Assembly: GCF_003925875.1 (NCBI RefSeq)
Contig: NZ_AP019309.1
Coordinates: 2,604,001-2,668,000, forward strand
DNA length: 64,000 bases
Source: Intestinibaculum porci
GTDB taxonomy: Bacteria > Bacillota_I > Bacilli_A > Erysipelotrichales > Coprobacillaceae
Direction of reading: 5' to 3'
A program made the translations under genes and the position numbers. Of this stretch, positions 1 to 8,908 are shown in pieces. Position 1 is the stretch's first letter, and the number at the start of each line of letters is the position of its first letter. Under the pieces are notes generated by a model. The model saw only the letters and a list, made by a program, of their open reading frames with translations. It searched no databases and had not been told where the DNA came from.

Positions 1-771
1 CGTCCCCATCATTGCTGACTGGGTATAATCAGATTCATAGCCGCCAATGCGCAGATAATGAGAAATGCCTTCATTCTCATAGTCCTGATTTAAAGTGACT
101 AAAAGAATTTCTGGTTTTTTTTCTTTTAACTTATCCACTAAGCCATCCATAATCTTCTTACGGGCTCTGACCGATACAATAATCACTAATTCACCTGGTT
201 CAATCGTATCAAACTTTGCCAGCATATCCCCGCGATCCGCGAACGCATACACAAACTTTCTCAGTTTTAACATCTTCTGCTGGAAATCTGTACAGACAAG
301 CTTAGAGAACTGATAGGCAAACATATGGATATTCGGCGCATCATGGATTAATTCACAAACTTGATCAATATGGGCCATATCTAAACTAGCCTGTCCCTGC
401 TTTAAAGAGTCAATCGTTTCCCGATAGACTTTATCAATAATTAAAGTTGGATCATCATTTAACTGCTTTTCCTCAGCTTCCTCTAAATGAATCTCATCAT
501 TAGCTAAGTCTAAAGCAATCTGTAATTCTTTCTTAAAGTTGGCGAATGACTTCGTATTCAAATCCTTGCAAAAACGAGAAATCGTGGCCGGGGACGTATA
601 ACACATCGTCGCTAAATCATTGATGGAAATATTTGGCATATCATCAAGATGAGAAAGAATCGTCTGGGCAATAGTATAATACATATCCTGGGAAGACGAG
701 TAATTCACATAGGTAATGAGGGTATATAAAATATCCACCTCATTATAATTCGTAATAGATCTAAGCATCAT
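1..771 (-). CDS. RpiR/MurR-family transcriptional regulator (3' end cut by window)
   Basis: The reading frame stays open from an ATG at 771 to the window edge (257 codons), so the C-terminus is missing. The N-terminal third has the RpiR helix-turn-helix with the motif MCYTSPATISRFCKDL. The rest matches a SIS sugar-phosphate sensing domain (VIIVSVRARKK). The start is chosen from a GGAGGT site just upstream. It overlaps the end of the hydratase beta gene by 11 nt, so the two are translationally coupled and this is the last visible gene of a four-gene minus-strand operon. It resembles the regulator at 2165-2998. The ligand is unknown; RpiR proteins usually sense phosphosugars. Confidence 0.85.
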   Translation of the reverse strand, partial: MMLRSITNYNEVDILYTLITYVNYSSSQDMYYTIAQTILSHLDDMPNISINDLATMCYTSPATISRFCKDLNTKSFANFKKELQIALDLANDEIHLEEAEEKQLNDDPTLIIDKVYRETIDSLKQGQASLDMAHIDQVCELIHDAPNIHMFAYQFSKLVCTDFQQKMLKLRKFVYAFADRGDMLAKFDTIEPGELVIIVSVRARKKIMDGLVDKLKEKKPEILLVTLNQDYENEGISHYLRIGGYESDYTQSAMMGT

Positions 772-1321
772 GGTGCACCTCCAAATAATTCCTTCTTCCT
801 AATTCATATAAATCATGTCCCTGGCAGTCAATCACAACAACCAACGGCAGATCTTCCACTTCTAATCGACGCACCGCTTCTGGCCCTAAATCCGCAAAAG
901 CAATGACATCACATTTCTTAATACAGTTTGAAATCAAAGCGCCAGCGCCGCCAATGGCGCCAAAATAGATCCCTTGATATTTTTTGATCGCTTCTTTGAC
1001 TTCGTCGTTACGCTTGCCTTTGCCAATCATCCCACGTAAGCCTTCCGCAAGCATCCGCGGTGAATAGGCATCCATGCGGTAGCTTGTCGTCGGACCGCAG
1101 GAACCAATGACTTCCCCTGGAGCTGCCGGCGCAGGACCGGCGAAATAAATGGTGGCATCCTGCACTTCAAAAGGCAGTTTCTCGCCCCGCTCTAACATTT
1201 CGCAAAAACGTTTATGCGCAGCATCCCGCGATGTATAAATGACGCCTGATAAAAGCACCCGATCGCCAGCCTTTAATGAGGCAATCTTTTCCTTTGTGAG
1301 TGGTGTTTGTAAATGGATCAT
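761..1321 (-). CDS. Class I fumarate/L(+)-tartrate hydratase, beta subunit
   Basis: 186 aa, the usual size of the separate beta (C-terminal) subunit of class I Fe-S hydro-lyases such as TtdB or two-subunit fumarase. Family signatures include the N-terminal LKAGDRVLLSGVIYTSRDAAHKR segment, GPTTSYRMDAYSP in the middle, and GAIGGAGALI. It pairs with the alpha subunit immediately upstream (4-nt overlap). The enzyme hydrates fumarate to malate, or dehydrates tartrate to oxaloacetate; sequence alone does not decide between them. The flanking RpiR regulators suggest substrate-responsive control rather than a housekeeping TCA role. Confidence 0.9.
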   Translation of the reverse strand: MIHLQTPLTKEKIASLKAGDRVLLSGVIYTSRDAAHKRFCEMLERGEKLPFEVQDATIYFAGPAPAAPGEVIGSCGPTTSYRMDAYSPRMLAEGLRGMIGKGKRNDEVKEAIKKYQGIYFGAIGGAGALISNCIKKCDVIAFADLGPEAVRRLEVEDLPLVVVIDCQGHDLYELGRRNYLEVHHDA

Positions 1322-2160
1322 AAGATAACCTCCTTATGGCGTGCCACGTGGCAACAGATGGCGACCGCTACCGGCATGCCGGCAATATGCGTTGGCGCGC
1401 TTTCAATATGCAAGCTTAACGCAGTCGTGGCGCCGCCAAAACCAGCGGGACCAATGCCCGTTGCATTGACTTTTTCTAATAATTCTTTTTCTAATGCCGC
1501 ATAGCGAGGATCTTCATGATGCGCATCAAAATCTTTCATCATCGCTTTCTTCGCTAATAAAGCGACGCCTTCAAAATTGCTGCCAATACCGACCCCAATG
1601 ACAATTGGCGGACAGGGATTCGGACCGGCATCATTCACGACTTTCATGACAAACTCTTTGACACCTTCCACCCCGTCACTCGGCTTTAACATTTTCACCT
1701 GACACATATTCTCTGAGCCAAAACCTTTAGGTGCTACCGTAAGATGAATCTTGTCACCAGGGACAATGTCATAATGAATCATGGCTGGGGTATTGTCTTT
1801 GGTATTGACACGATCAAACAATGGATCATTGACAATACTTTTACGTAAATACCCTTCCTGATAGCCTAAAGCTACACCTTTTTGAATGGCTTCTTCAAGA
1901 GGACCATCAACATGAACATCCTGACCGATCTCCACAAAAACACAAGCCATGCCTGTATCCTGACAAATGGGACGTTTTCTTTTTTTCGCGATATCCGCAT
2001 TTTCTTTTAACACCTTTAAGGTGTCTTTTCCTAAATCTGTTTCTTCCTTCTCGATGCCTTCGCAAATCGCCGCATAGACATCATGAGGTAAATCATAATT
2101 TGCTTCCACGCAAAGCTTTTTAATCGCTTCAGTAATGGTCTGACTTTCTATTGTTCTCAT
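1318..2160 (-). CDS. Class I fumarate/L(+)-tartrate hydratase, alpha subunit
   Basis: 280 aa, matching the N-terminal Fe-S subunit of class I fumarate hydratase/tartrate dehydratase. Cysteines expected to hold the 4Fe-4S cluster lie in CQDTGMACVF, in the CQVK stretch after GFGSENM, and in GPNPCPPIVIGVGIGSN. The oxygen-labile cluster fits an anaerobe. The gene is second in the rpiR-alpha-beta-rpiR operon: its start lies 4 nt after the upstream regulator's stop, and its stop overlaps the beta start. Fumarase versus tartrate dehydratase cannot be decided here. Confidence 0.9.
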   Translation of the reverse strand: MRTIESQTITEAIKKLCVEANYDLPHDVYAAICEGIEKEETDLGKDTLKVLKENADIAKKRKRPICQDTGMACVFVEIGQDVHVDGPLEEAIQKGVALGYQEGYLRKSIVNDPLFDRVNTKDNTPAMIHYDIVPGDKIHLTVAPKGFGSENMCQVKMLKPSDGVEGVKEFVMKVVNDAGPNPCPPIVIGVGIGSNFEGVALLAKKAMMKDFDAHHEDPRYAALEKELLEKVNATGIGPAGFGGATTALSLHIESAPTHIAGMPVAVAICCHVARHKEVIL

Positions 2161-2164
2161 CTTT

Positions 2165-2998
2165 TCACTTCCTATTGACTAATTTCTCCTGCAGGTCATC
2201 AAGAGAAGGATAATACATTGTATAATAACGTAAACTCATCAGTTCAACCGTCGTTAATAAAGCATGCTTCCCCGTCTTGCCATCTTCGGGATGACCAATA
2301 TTGATGGTGTAATCAATCGGGATATGCATGCAGTCACTGCTCGCGCAGGTAATTAAGACCGTCGTACAGCCGGAACGTCTTAAATACTGCAGTGTCTTAA
2401 AGTTCCCGATGGCATAATTGCCATTAACGGAAAAAATAATGGCTAAGCCATCACTGCTCATCTTCTTCGCACATTCTAACTGTCTCTCACCATCCATATA
2501 AGCTAAAGAAAACTTTTCCAGCATTAATAAATCGGTTTGAAAATGAATAGCGGCACTATTGGAGAACTGCGTTCCAAAAAGTGCGATTTCCTTCGTATCA
2601 TGAATAAGTCTTAACACTTGATCAATAACTTTCCAGTCTAATGTAGCCGGCAGCTGTAATAACGTTTTTACGACCTGTTTGACATAAGCATCCGTCGCTA
2701 ATGTCGGCGTCTGTTTCATCATCTTCAAAGGAATATTGATGAGATTATTAAACTTCTTCGTATCAGCATGAAAAGACATACACTCCTGTTTCAGATGGGC
2801 AAAATTTTCATACCCCAAAGCGCGGCAAAAACGCGAAATCGTCGCCGGCGATACGTAACAGGCATCGGCTAACTCACTGATTCGCATCGTTGAGATGCGA
2901 TAGAAGTTATTCGCCATGAATAAAGCAATGTTATAATTTGTATCCTTTTCACTTGCGGTATTCAAAAAAATAATTAATCTATAAAAAAGATCCTTCAT
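2165..2998 (-). CDS. RpiR/MurR-family transcriptional regulator
   Basis: 277 aa with an N-terminal RpiR HTH (ISELADACYVSPATISRFCRALGYENFAHLKQ split around residues 38-70) and a C-terminal SIS-like domain (IALFGTQFSNSAAIHFQTDL; LAIIFSVNGNYA). It is the first gene of the minus-strand hydratase operon, so it probably autoregulates the operon and controls the hydratase. The C-terminal domain is divergent, so the ligand is unknown. The divergent gap 2999-3148 must hold its promoter and that of the small gene at 3149. Confidence 0.88.
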   Translation of the reverse strand: MKDLFYRLIIFLNTASEKDTNYNIALFMANNFYRISTMRISELADACYVSPATISRFCRALGYENFAHLKQECMSFHADTKKFNNLINIPLKMMKQTPTLATDAYVKQVVKTLLQLPATLDWKVIDQVLRLIHDTKEIALFGTQFSNSAAIHFQTDLLMLEKFSLAYMDGERQLECAKKMSSDGLAIIFSVNGNYAIGNFKTLQYLRRSGCTTVLITCASSDCMHIPIDYTINIGHPEDGKTGKHALLTTVELMSLRYYTMYYPSLDDLQEKLVNRK

Positions 2999-3148
2999 TG
3001 TCTTGCTCCTTATTATTCATTAAGTTAATTATATATTACTTGTTAACTAGATGAAAGTGATTTCAAGACATTATTTTCATCAAGCGAAAACTTTCTCTGA
3101 TCTTTACAATGCATTGTATATCCCTTAGAATAGGTCTAGGTGATAAAA

Positions 3149-3448
3149 ATGGATCGAGATTTAATAGCCCGCGCAATGCAGAATGTCATTAATATGAGTA
3201 AAGTACAGATGTTTGAACACTTCAAAGGCGATCAGTTAGACAAGGCGCTGCAGAAAGAAATGTATGAAGTAGCCGAGTCGACAGATAACCCAGAAAAGTG
3301 TAAAAAAGATATTGATGCCCTGCTTGCAAAAAATAAAAAAATCATCACCGCGATCGAAAAAGATCAAGTGACATTGCCTATGTATAATACTCTGATGGAG
3401 GATTTACGCACCTGGCGACGCACTTACGTGATGAAACAAGAGAAATAA
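3149..3448 (+). CDS. Small helical protein of unknown function
   Basis: 99 aa from the ATG at 3149, chosen because AGGTGA lies 5 nt upstream; an in-frame GTG at 3140 would overlap that site. No recognised domain. The protein is charged and probably all-helical, with several KK/EK stretches and no membrane segment or signal peptide. It stands alone on the plus strand, divergent from the hydratase operon, and is closed by a strong terminator at 3456-3478, which argues that it is a real transcription unit. Confidence 0.6.
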   Translation: MDRDLIARAMQNVINMSKVQMFEHFKGDQLDKALQKEMYEVAESTDNPEKCKKDIDALLAKNKKIITAIEKDQVTLPMYNTLMEDLRTWRRTYVMKQEK

Positions 3449-3455
3449 TCTCTTT

Positions 3456-3478
3456 GTGGTGCTATGCACCACTTTTTT
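3456..3478 (+). terminator. Intrinsic terminator
   Basis: GTGGTGC/GCACCAC stem with a 3-nt TAT loop followed by six T, 8 nt after the stop of the small gene. Confidence 0.9.
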
Positions 3479-3499
3479 ACAGCTCGCAAGGCAAAATAA

Positions 3500-3707
3500 A
3501 AAGATACTCCGTCAGTTAATTAGGTGAAAGCTTACTTTATTCCCGCTCTCTATCTGCTAATTCTTTTGAGCTTTCCTTCTATGACTCTTCACGCTCATAG
3601 AATACTGTTTGCATCCTTAGCAGGGATCAATACGTTTTGATTGATCAATATCCTTGCTGATGACACTCTCACAAGAACTCTATCCTTCTCACTGACTTCG
3701 TATCTTT
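3500..3707 (-). ncRNA. Candidate structured RNA of unknown class (~208 nt)
   Basis: A noncoding stretch closed by a long-range stem: AAAGATAC (3500-3507) pairs with GTATCTTT (3700-3707), then GTCAGT (3511-3516) with ACTGAC (3691-3696). Inside are at least three further helices: GAAAGCT/AGCTTTC (starts near 3527 and 3569), TTCTATGA/TCATAGAA around a 10-nt loop (about 3577-3602), and a hairpin at about 3617-3660 with a GATCAAT/ATTGATC core. Minus strand is preferred because TTAAAA-17-TATAGT lies upstream on that strand near 3760-3790 and the structure ends in TTTTTATTTT. The plus strand also ends in a T-run, so orientation is not certain. No family recognised. Confidence 0.5.
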
Positions 3708-3841
3708 TTTTAATTAAGAAGTTGGTTTAATCAGTCCTTCCTTCTTCTTTCTAATTACACTATACTCCTGTTTGAATCCGCTTTTAAGTGTTATTTTTAA
3801 ATTTTGAAAATTTTTTGAACTTTTTTAAAAAAGCCAATGGG

Positions 3842-4621
3842 TTATTTCCCCATTGACTTTTCAATTGCGTTGATAAATGCTGCACGCAGCCCGCCATCTT
3901 CTAAGGCTTTCACACCTTTGATCGTTGATCCGGCTGGTGATGTGACATTATCTTTTAAGATCCCAGGATGTAAGCCAGAAGCTAACTGCATTTTTCCTGA
4001 TCCTAAGACTGTCTGACTCGCTAATTTATAAGCGCTCGCTCTCGGTAACCCCTGAGCGACAGCACCATCCGCTAAGGCTTCAATAACCATATAAATATAT
4101 GCTGGCGCACAGCCTGATAAAGCCCCGCCGACACCCATTAAATGAGATGGTAAAACTTCCACTGAGCCAGCTGATTCAAAGGCTTTTTTAATAAAGTCAT
4201 ATTCGTCATCCGTTAATGTCTGCTGATCTTCTAAGAGAATCATGCCTTCCCCCACGGCAATTGGCGTGTTGGGCATAAAGGTTAAGTGTCTGGTTGAAGG
4301 ATCTAACATTGTTTCATATTTGGCGAAATCATAACCTAAAACCATCGATACTAAAGCTTTGCCTTTTAAGTCTTCTTTTAATGGAGCCACCACTTTTTCA
4401 ACCACCTGTGGTTTGACCGCCATAAAAATGATTTCCGCATTGCGAATGACTTCATGACCATCGCTTAATGGTGTGACACCTCTCGCTTTGGCTTTTTCAG
4501 TGGCGATTTCTGATAAATCAAAACCGCAAATCTCATCTGCTTTGATATAACCGGAATTGATAAAACCTTCCTGGATGGCTGAAGCCATATTCCCCATCCC
4601 AATAAAACCTAATTTATACAT
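3842..4621 (-). CDS. proC: Pyrroline-5-carboxylate reductase
   Basis: 259 aa. It reduces pyrroline-5-carboxylate to proline with NAD(P)H in the cytoplasm. The N-terminal Rossmann motif GFIGMGNMASAI is present, followed by IFMAVKPQ and FMPNTPIAVGEGM, all typical of ProC. The C-terminal dimerisation region contains SGCAPAYIYMVIEALADGAV and VTSPAGSTIKG. It follows ftsZ by 44 nt with a terminator-like hairpin between them, and has its own SD (GAGGAG). It is probably transcribed partly by readthrough from the division cluster. A clear full-length match. Confidence 0.95.
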   Translation of the reverse strand: MYKLGFIGMGNMASAIQEGFINSGYIKADEICGFDLSEIATEKAKARGVTPLSDGHEVIRNAEIIFMAVKPQVVEKVVAPLKEDLKGKALVSMVLGYDFAKYETMLDPSTRHLTFMPNTPIAVGEGMILLEDQQTLTDDEYDFIKKAFESAGSVEVLPSHLMGVGGALSGCAPAYIYMVIEALADGAVAQGLPRASAYKLASQTVLGSGKMQLASGLHPGILKDNVTSPAGSTIKGVKALEDGGLRAAFINAIEKSMGK

Positions 4622-4642
4622 ACTTTTTCTCCTCTTCTAATG

Positions 4643-4667
4643 AAAAAAGCTAACGTAGTGTTAGCTT
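4643..4667 (-). terminator. Terminator hairpin after ftsZ
   Basis: AAGCTAAC/GTTAGCTT stem with a 5-nt loop; on the minus strand it is followed by six T. It overlaps the ftsZ stop codon and partly separates ftsZ from proC. Confidence 0.8.
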
Positions 4668-5745
4668 AAATTCTTCTATTTTTCAAAAATGCTGGAACAT
4701 CATCATCTAAATCATCATCTGGTTCATCAAAGCTAGATTCCATTGCTTTGGCAGTTGCCTTAGCAGTATAGCTTGTATGAGGCATTTCTGGTTCTTCTTC
4801 ATCTTCAAAACCAGTAGCGATAATTGTGACGATGATCTGATCATCTAACTGATCATTAATGGCAACCCCTAAGATTGTGTTGACTTCATTACCAACTGCT
4901 TCACGGATTGCGGCTAAAGCCGTATTGGCATCATATAATGTGATGTTTGGTCCACCTGTTACATTGACGATCGCATCTTTCGCCCCAGCGATAGAAACGT
5001 CTAATAATGGTGAAGAAATAGCACGTTTCGCAGCTTCTTCAGCTTTGTTGTCACCATCACTCATACCAATCCCGATTAAGGCTGCGCCACGATCTTTCAT
5101 GACAGAAGATACATCGGCGAAGTCAAGGTTGATAAATGCTGGAATGGCAATTAAGTCAGTAATTGTCTGCACTGCCTGACGTAATACGTTGTCTGCTTCA
5201 CGGAACGCTTCGTTCATTGGACGACCACCGATCGCATCAAGTAAACGGTCATTAGAAACAACGATAATTGAATCGACATTTTCTTTTAAATCAGCTAAGC
5301 CGGCCTGTGCCTGACGGGCACGTCTTGGTCCTTCAAAAGTGAAAGGAGAAGTGACGACACCAACTGTTAAAGCACCTAATTCACGGGCAATTTTAGCTAC
5401 GATTGGGGCTGCACCAGTCCCAGTTCCGCCGCCCATACCAGCTGCTACGAATACCATGTTGGCCCCAGTTAAAGCTTCTCTGATCTCATTTTCTGCTTCA
5501 ACCGCTGCTTTGCGTCCGATTTCTGGATTTCCACCGGCGCCTAAACCATGCGTTAAATCTTTTCCTAATACAATTTTATTGACATCGGTAATCCCTTTTA
5601 ACATCTGGGCATCAGTGTTCGCAACATAGAATTCAACACCTTTGACACCATCGGTCACCATGCGGGTTACGGCGTTACATCCTCCCCCGCCGACACCTAC
5701 AACTTTTATTTTTGCAACCTGCACAAAATCCATATTTTCATCCAT
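4666..5745 (-). CDS. ftsZ: Cell division protein FtsZ
   Basis: 359 aa tubulin-like GTPase that forms the Z-ring. The start at 5745 (MDENMDFVQ) is chosen over a longer open frame because GAGGA lies 9 nt upstream and because the longer frame would run into the end of ftsA. Landmarks: [14 protein letters not shown] near the N-terminus, the tubulin signature [13 protein letters not shown] near residue 105, and NLDFADV (T7 loop). The C-terminus carries an acidic linker and ends [10 protein letters not shown], the peptide that docks FtsA and SepF. Last gene of the dcw cluster proper. Confidence 0.97.
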   Translation of the reverse strand: MDENMDFVQVAKIKVVGVGGGGCNAVTRMVTDGVKGVEFYVANTDAQMLKGITDVNKIVLGKDLTHGLGAGGNPEIGRKAAVEAENEIREALTGANMVFVAAGMGGGTGTGAAPIVAKIARELGALTVGVVTSPFTFEGPRRARQAQAGLADLKENVDSIIVVSNDRLLDAIGGRPMNEAFREADNVLRQAVQTITDLIAIPAFINLDFADVSSVMKDRGAALIGIGMSDGDNKAEEAAKRAISSPLLDVSIAGAKDAIVNVTGGPNITLYDANTALAAIREAVGNEVNTILGVAINDQLDDQIIVTIIATGFEDEEEPEMPHTSYTAKATAKAMESSFDEPDDDLDDDVPAFLKNRRI

Positions 5746-5764
5746 CGTCTCATTCCTCTTTCTT

Positions 5765-7030
5765 TTAATCTTCCTCACTAAAGAACGTATCCATCAGTCG
5801 TTTGAAACGCCCTTTGTGTTTTTCTTCTGTTTTTGCTTTTGTCAAGCCTTTTAAACGCAAATTCATTGTACTTGAAATATCCGGCAGAGTCAACGATACA
5901 GCGTCCTCTCCGAGCAGTTCTTTGCGGTCATTAATGTAATAGATCATTCCTAACGCAGGGACATAGCTCATATCGCGCGCCCCGATCGTTTCCGGGCGAT
6001 AACAGCGCACCGGTGAGCCTAAGGCTTTCGTAGCGACCTGATCTAAGTACGGCAATTCACCGCCGCCGCCAACAATTAAAGTTTCATAATTGCGGCCATC
6101 ATTAATGACATCAATTTTAGCTTTGATCTGTCCCATCATATCAGTGACAGCATCACATAACACCTGCGATAAATCCGCCTGTGTATAATTAATCAGTTCA
6201 TCATCCTTCTTAATGGTATGAATGATATCATCATCCCCTAAGCCCTTTTCACAGGTCCCATATTTCACTTTATAAAGCTCGGCTTTATCTAAAGGAATAT
6301 CCCAGGCCGTCGCAATCGCTTTGGTTAAATCAAAGCCGCCGACATGCGCCTGACTTAAGTATTTCAGATAACCATCTTCAAAGAAGGCGATGGTTGCATT
6401 GCGATACCCAATATCAATGAGGATCGCCCCTTCCTGCAGATAGGCTGCATCGAAGGCTTCCTTCGCTGAGGCATAGGCATCAATTGTAATATCTAATAAC
6501 GAGAGACCGGCTTGTTCCACCGCTCCTAAATAACTATATAAATGTTTCTTGCGCGCTGTGACAATCATCGTATCCGCTTTTAAAGAAGCTGATTTAACGC
6601 CTAGCGGAATCTTCTCCATTGTCTTTGTATCCGTATGATAACGGATCGGAATCGTCGATACGACATCTTCATTCTTTGATAACTCAAAGCGTCGTGAGAG
6701 TTTTAGAGCTCTTAAGACATCTTCCACGCCCACACGGTCATTAGCTGAATTGACCTTGGTGATCCCATCACCTAAGTAAATCTTCGCATCATTGGATGGT
6801 AAGACTAAGGCCACTGACTTCATGGTCGTCCCTAACTCATTATCACACTCTTTCACAATAGTCCTGATATCTTTGACTACTGCATCCATATCTTTGATAT
6901 TCCCTTTCACAATACCATGACTGGGGATTTTTTTAGAAAAGAGAATATTGATATTTGCGCTCACTGTTTCAGCTACCAGTAATTTAATTGTCGTAGAACC
7001 GATATCCAAAACGGCATAAATTTCTTTCAT
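5765..7030 (-). CDS. ftsA: Cell division protein FtsA
   Basis: 421 aa actin-fold ATPase that tethers FtsZ to the membrane. It has the phosphate-1 motif [14 protein letters not shown] at the N-terminus, [18 protein letters not shown] in the middle (phosphate 2) and [13 protein letters not shown] (adenosine motif). The C-terminal segment [16 protein letters not shown] is consistent with the membrane-targeting amphipathic helix. It sits directly upstream of ftsZ and is separated from divIB by 164 nt containing a terminator, so ftsA-ftsZ probably also has its own promoter (TATAAT near 7086-7091 on the minus strand, weak -35). Confidence 0.95.
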   Translation of the reverse strand: MKEIYAVLDIGSTTIKLLVAETVSANINILFSKKIPSHGIVKGNIKDMDAVVKDIRTIVKECDNELGTTMKSVALVLPSNDAKIYLGDGITKVNSANDRVGVEDVLRALKLSRRFELSKNEDVVSTIPIRYHTDTKTMEKIPLGVKSASLKADTMIVTARKKHLYSYLGAVEQAGLSLLDITIDAYASAKEAFDAAYLQEGAILIDIGYRNATIAFFEDGYLKYLSQAHVGGFDLTKAIATAWDIPLDKAELYKVKYGTCEKGLGDDDIIHTIKKDDELINYTQADLSQVLCDAVTDMMGQIKAKIDVINDGRNYETLIVGGGGELPYLDQVATKALGSPVRCYRPETIGARDMSYVPALGMIYYINDRKELLGEDAVSLTLPDISSTMNLRLKGLTKAKTEEKHKGRFKRLMDTFFSEED

Positions 7031-7173
7031 TTTTATTCTCCTTACACAATTTGTATATCTTCTCTAACATTTCTGTCAGAGCTTAATTATACATGATTAA
7101 TATTACCATAAATCAGTGATAAACTCTTCATAAAATTAGAAAAAAGTTACGAGAAAATGATTTTCTAATCTTA

Positions 7174-7195
7174 TGAAAAGCGCAGGCGTCTGCGC
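7174..7195 (-). terminator. Terminator after divIB
   Basis: AGCGCAG/CTGCGCT stem followed by TTTTC on the minus strand, starting at the divIB stop. It marks the break between the mraZ-divIB transcript and ftsA-ftsZ. Confidence 0.75.
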
Positions 7196-7983
7196 TATTT
7201 ACATTTTGTCATATAGACCACGCGATCATTGCGAATCGTAAAGGTACAGTAATCGCTGTAGGCGGCCACATAAGCCTGATAATTAAACTTCTTCACACTT
7301 AATTCATCCGCCATTTCATCATAACGCACAACGATTGCTTTCCCATTATCCATAATGAAGCGAACCTGCTTGTCTTCCGTCTTTGTCGGATCATAGAGAA
7401 TATCCGAAACTGATGAACGAATAATATCCGGCAGCTTCAAATATTCCTTCAGGAAGGCCTGCATCATTTCTACGCTTTTAAACTTCTGCAGTTTCGGATA
7501 CTTTTGCAATGAGGCAATATGATAATCATCATTTAAGGCAAAGACATGCTTCGCATCATCTAAGATATAAGTCTGCTTGCCAATTGTCCCATAAGCGACG
7601 ATACTTGCTTCCTGGATATCGACACTGACATAGCCAAAGACATTTGCCGAAACACGCGCTTTATTCACGAGCGGCATGCTCTTTAATTCTTCCTGATACT
7701 GCTTTTTTGAAAAAGCAAAGAAATAGCTTTTCTTATAGGGCGCAGAAGCCTGCTCTAAGGCCGATGTTTTGATTTGGTGATTGCCATAAAAAGTGAAGCT
7801 TTTAATTTTCGAAATCGGATTAACAAAAAAGACAATCACTAAAGCGATGATAACCACCACCAAAACGATCTTTACTCGTTTTTTAAGACGTTTCCGCTTC
7901 TTATTTTTTAATAAAACCTTACGCTGATCTTTATCATATTCATTAAACTTGACGCCTGATGCTTTGTTGGCTTTCTTAGCCAT
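7195..7983 (-). CDS. divIB: Division protein DivIB/FtsQ
   Basis: 262 aa bitopic membrane protein of the divisome FtsQ-FtsL-FtsB subcomplex. A very basic cytoplasmic tail (LLKNKKRKRLKKRVK) precedes one membrane helix (IVLVVVIIALVIVFFV, residues about 38-54). The POTRA domain follows (IKSFTFYGNHQI), then a beta domain. Length and architecture fit Firmicute DivIB. It overlaps murB by 8 nt and lies near the end of the cluster, as in many Firmicutes. Confidence 0.9.
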   Translation of the reverse strand: MAKKANKASGVKFNEYDKDQRKVLLKNKKRKRLKKRVKIVLVVVIIALVIVFFVNPISKIKSFTFYGNHQIKTSALEQASAPYKKSYFFAFSKKQYQEELKSMPLVNKARVSANVFGYVSVDIQEASIVAYGTIGKQTYILDDAKHVFALNDDYHIASLQKYPKLQKFKSVEMMQAFLKEYLKLPDIIRSSVSDILYDPTKTEDKQVRFIMDNGKAIVVRYDEMADELSVKKFNYQAYVAAYSDYCTFTIRNDRVVYMTKCK

Positions 7984-8905
7984 TTTGTTTCTCCCAGTTG
8001 ACTAAAATAACTTCGGTCCGTAATTCTACCCCGAACTTTTCTTTCACTGTCGACTGCACGAGCTGAATGAGCTGTAAGATATCTTTCGCTGAAGCATAGC
8101 CATTATTGACAATAAAGTTAGAATGCTTTGGTGAGACCTGCGCACCGCCAATTTCATAGCCGCGAAGGCCCGCATCATCAACGTATTTCCAGGCTGGCTG
8201 ATCACCAGGATTTCTAAATACCGATCCGGCGCAGGCAAAGTTCCAAGGCTGGGAAGCCATCCGGCGTTCCTTACGTTTATCAAGAATCGCTTTGATTTCT
8301 TCCGGATCCTTTTCATTCATTTCAAAAGTTCCTTCGAGAATAATCCAGTCAGGATGACGCTGTAAGCGCGAATGACGATAGGCAAACTGCATTTCTGGTT
8401 TCGTTAATGTGACAATTTCATTTTGATGATTTAAAATCGTACATTCCTTAAACACATCGGCAATGCAGTATTTATAAGCCCCCGCATTCATATAGAGGGC
8501 GCCGCCGATCGATCCCGGGATTCCACCCATAAACTCAAAGCCTGATAAACCATATTTGGCAGCCTGATAAGCTAAAGCGATAAGGGAAACGCCCGCTTGC
8601 GCTTTGACGATGTTGCCGCGAATATCTACTTTATCAAAATGATTGAGCGAGATAATGACCCCTTCGTATTCACGATCGGAGAATAACAAGTCACTGCCCT
8701 TACCGATGACCATATAAGCGGAGCCGATCGAGCGACAGTAATCAAGTACTTGACGTAAGCTTTCAATCGAATCAGGTTCCACGTACACGCGGGCTGGTCC
8801 CCCGACTTTATAAGTCGTATGCTTATACATTGGTTCATTTTTAATGACCTTGCCCACATCTAACTCTTTCAGTTCCTGATAGACGCGTTTGAAATTGAGA
8901 TCCAT
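7976..8905 (-). CDS. murB: UDP-N-acetylenolpyruvoylglucosamine reductase
   Basis: 309 aa FAD enzyme that makes UDP-MurNAc, the second committed step of peptidoglycan precursor synthesis. Visible signatures are HTTYKVGGPARVY (FAD-binding start), YMVIGKGSDLLFSD, GFEFMGGIPGSIGGALYMNAGAY and CAGSVFRNP with the catalytic serine, then GGAQVSPKHSNFIVN. The length and missing tyrosine-loop insert match type II MurB of Gram-positives. Lies between murG and divIB with short or overlapping junctions. Confidence 0.96.
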   Translation of the reverse strand: MDLNFKRVYQELKELDVGKVIKNEPMYKHTTYKVGGPARVYVEPDSIESLRQVLDYCRSIGSAYMVIGKGSDLLFSDREYEGVIISLNHFDKVDIRGNIVKAQAGVSLIALAYQAAKYGLSGFEFMGGIPGSIGGALYMNAGAYKYCIADVFKECTILNHQNEIVTLTKPEMQFAYRHSRLQRHPDWIILEGTFEMNEKDPEEIKAILDKRKERRMASQPWNFACAGSVFRNPGDQPAWKYVDDAGLRGYEIGGAQVSPKHSNFIVNNGYASAKDILQLIQLVQSTVKEKFGVELRTEVILVNWEKQNG

Positions 8906-8908
8906 ACA

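Noticed and set aside
3500-3707. T-box or amino-acid riboswitch for proC
   Set aside because: The region is downstream, not upstream, of proC, and the T-box bulge sequence is absent.
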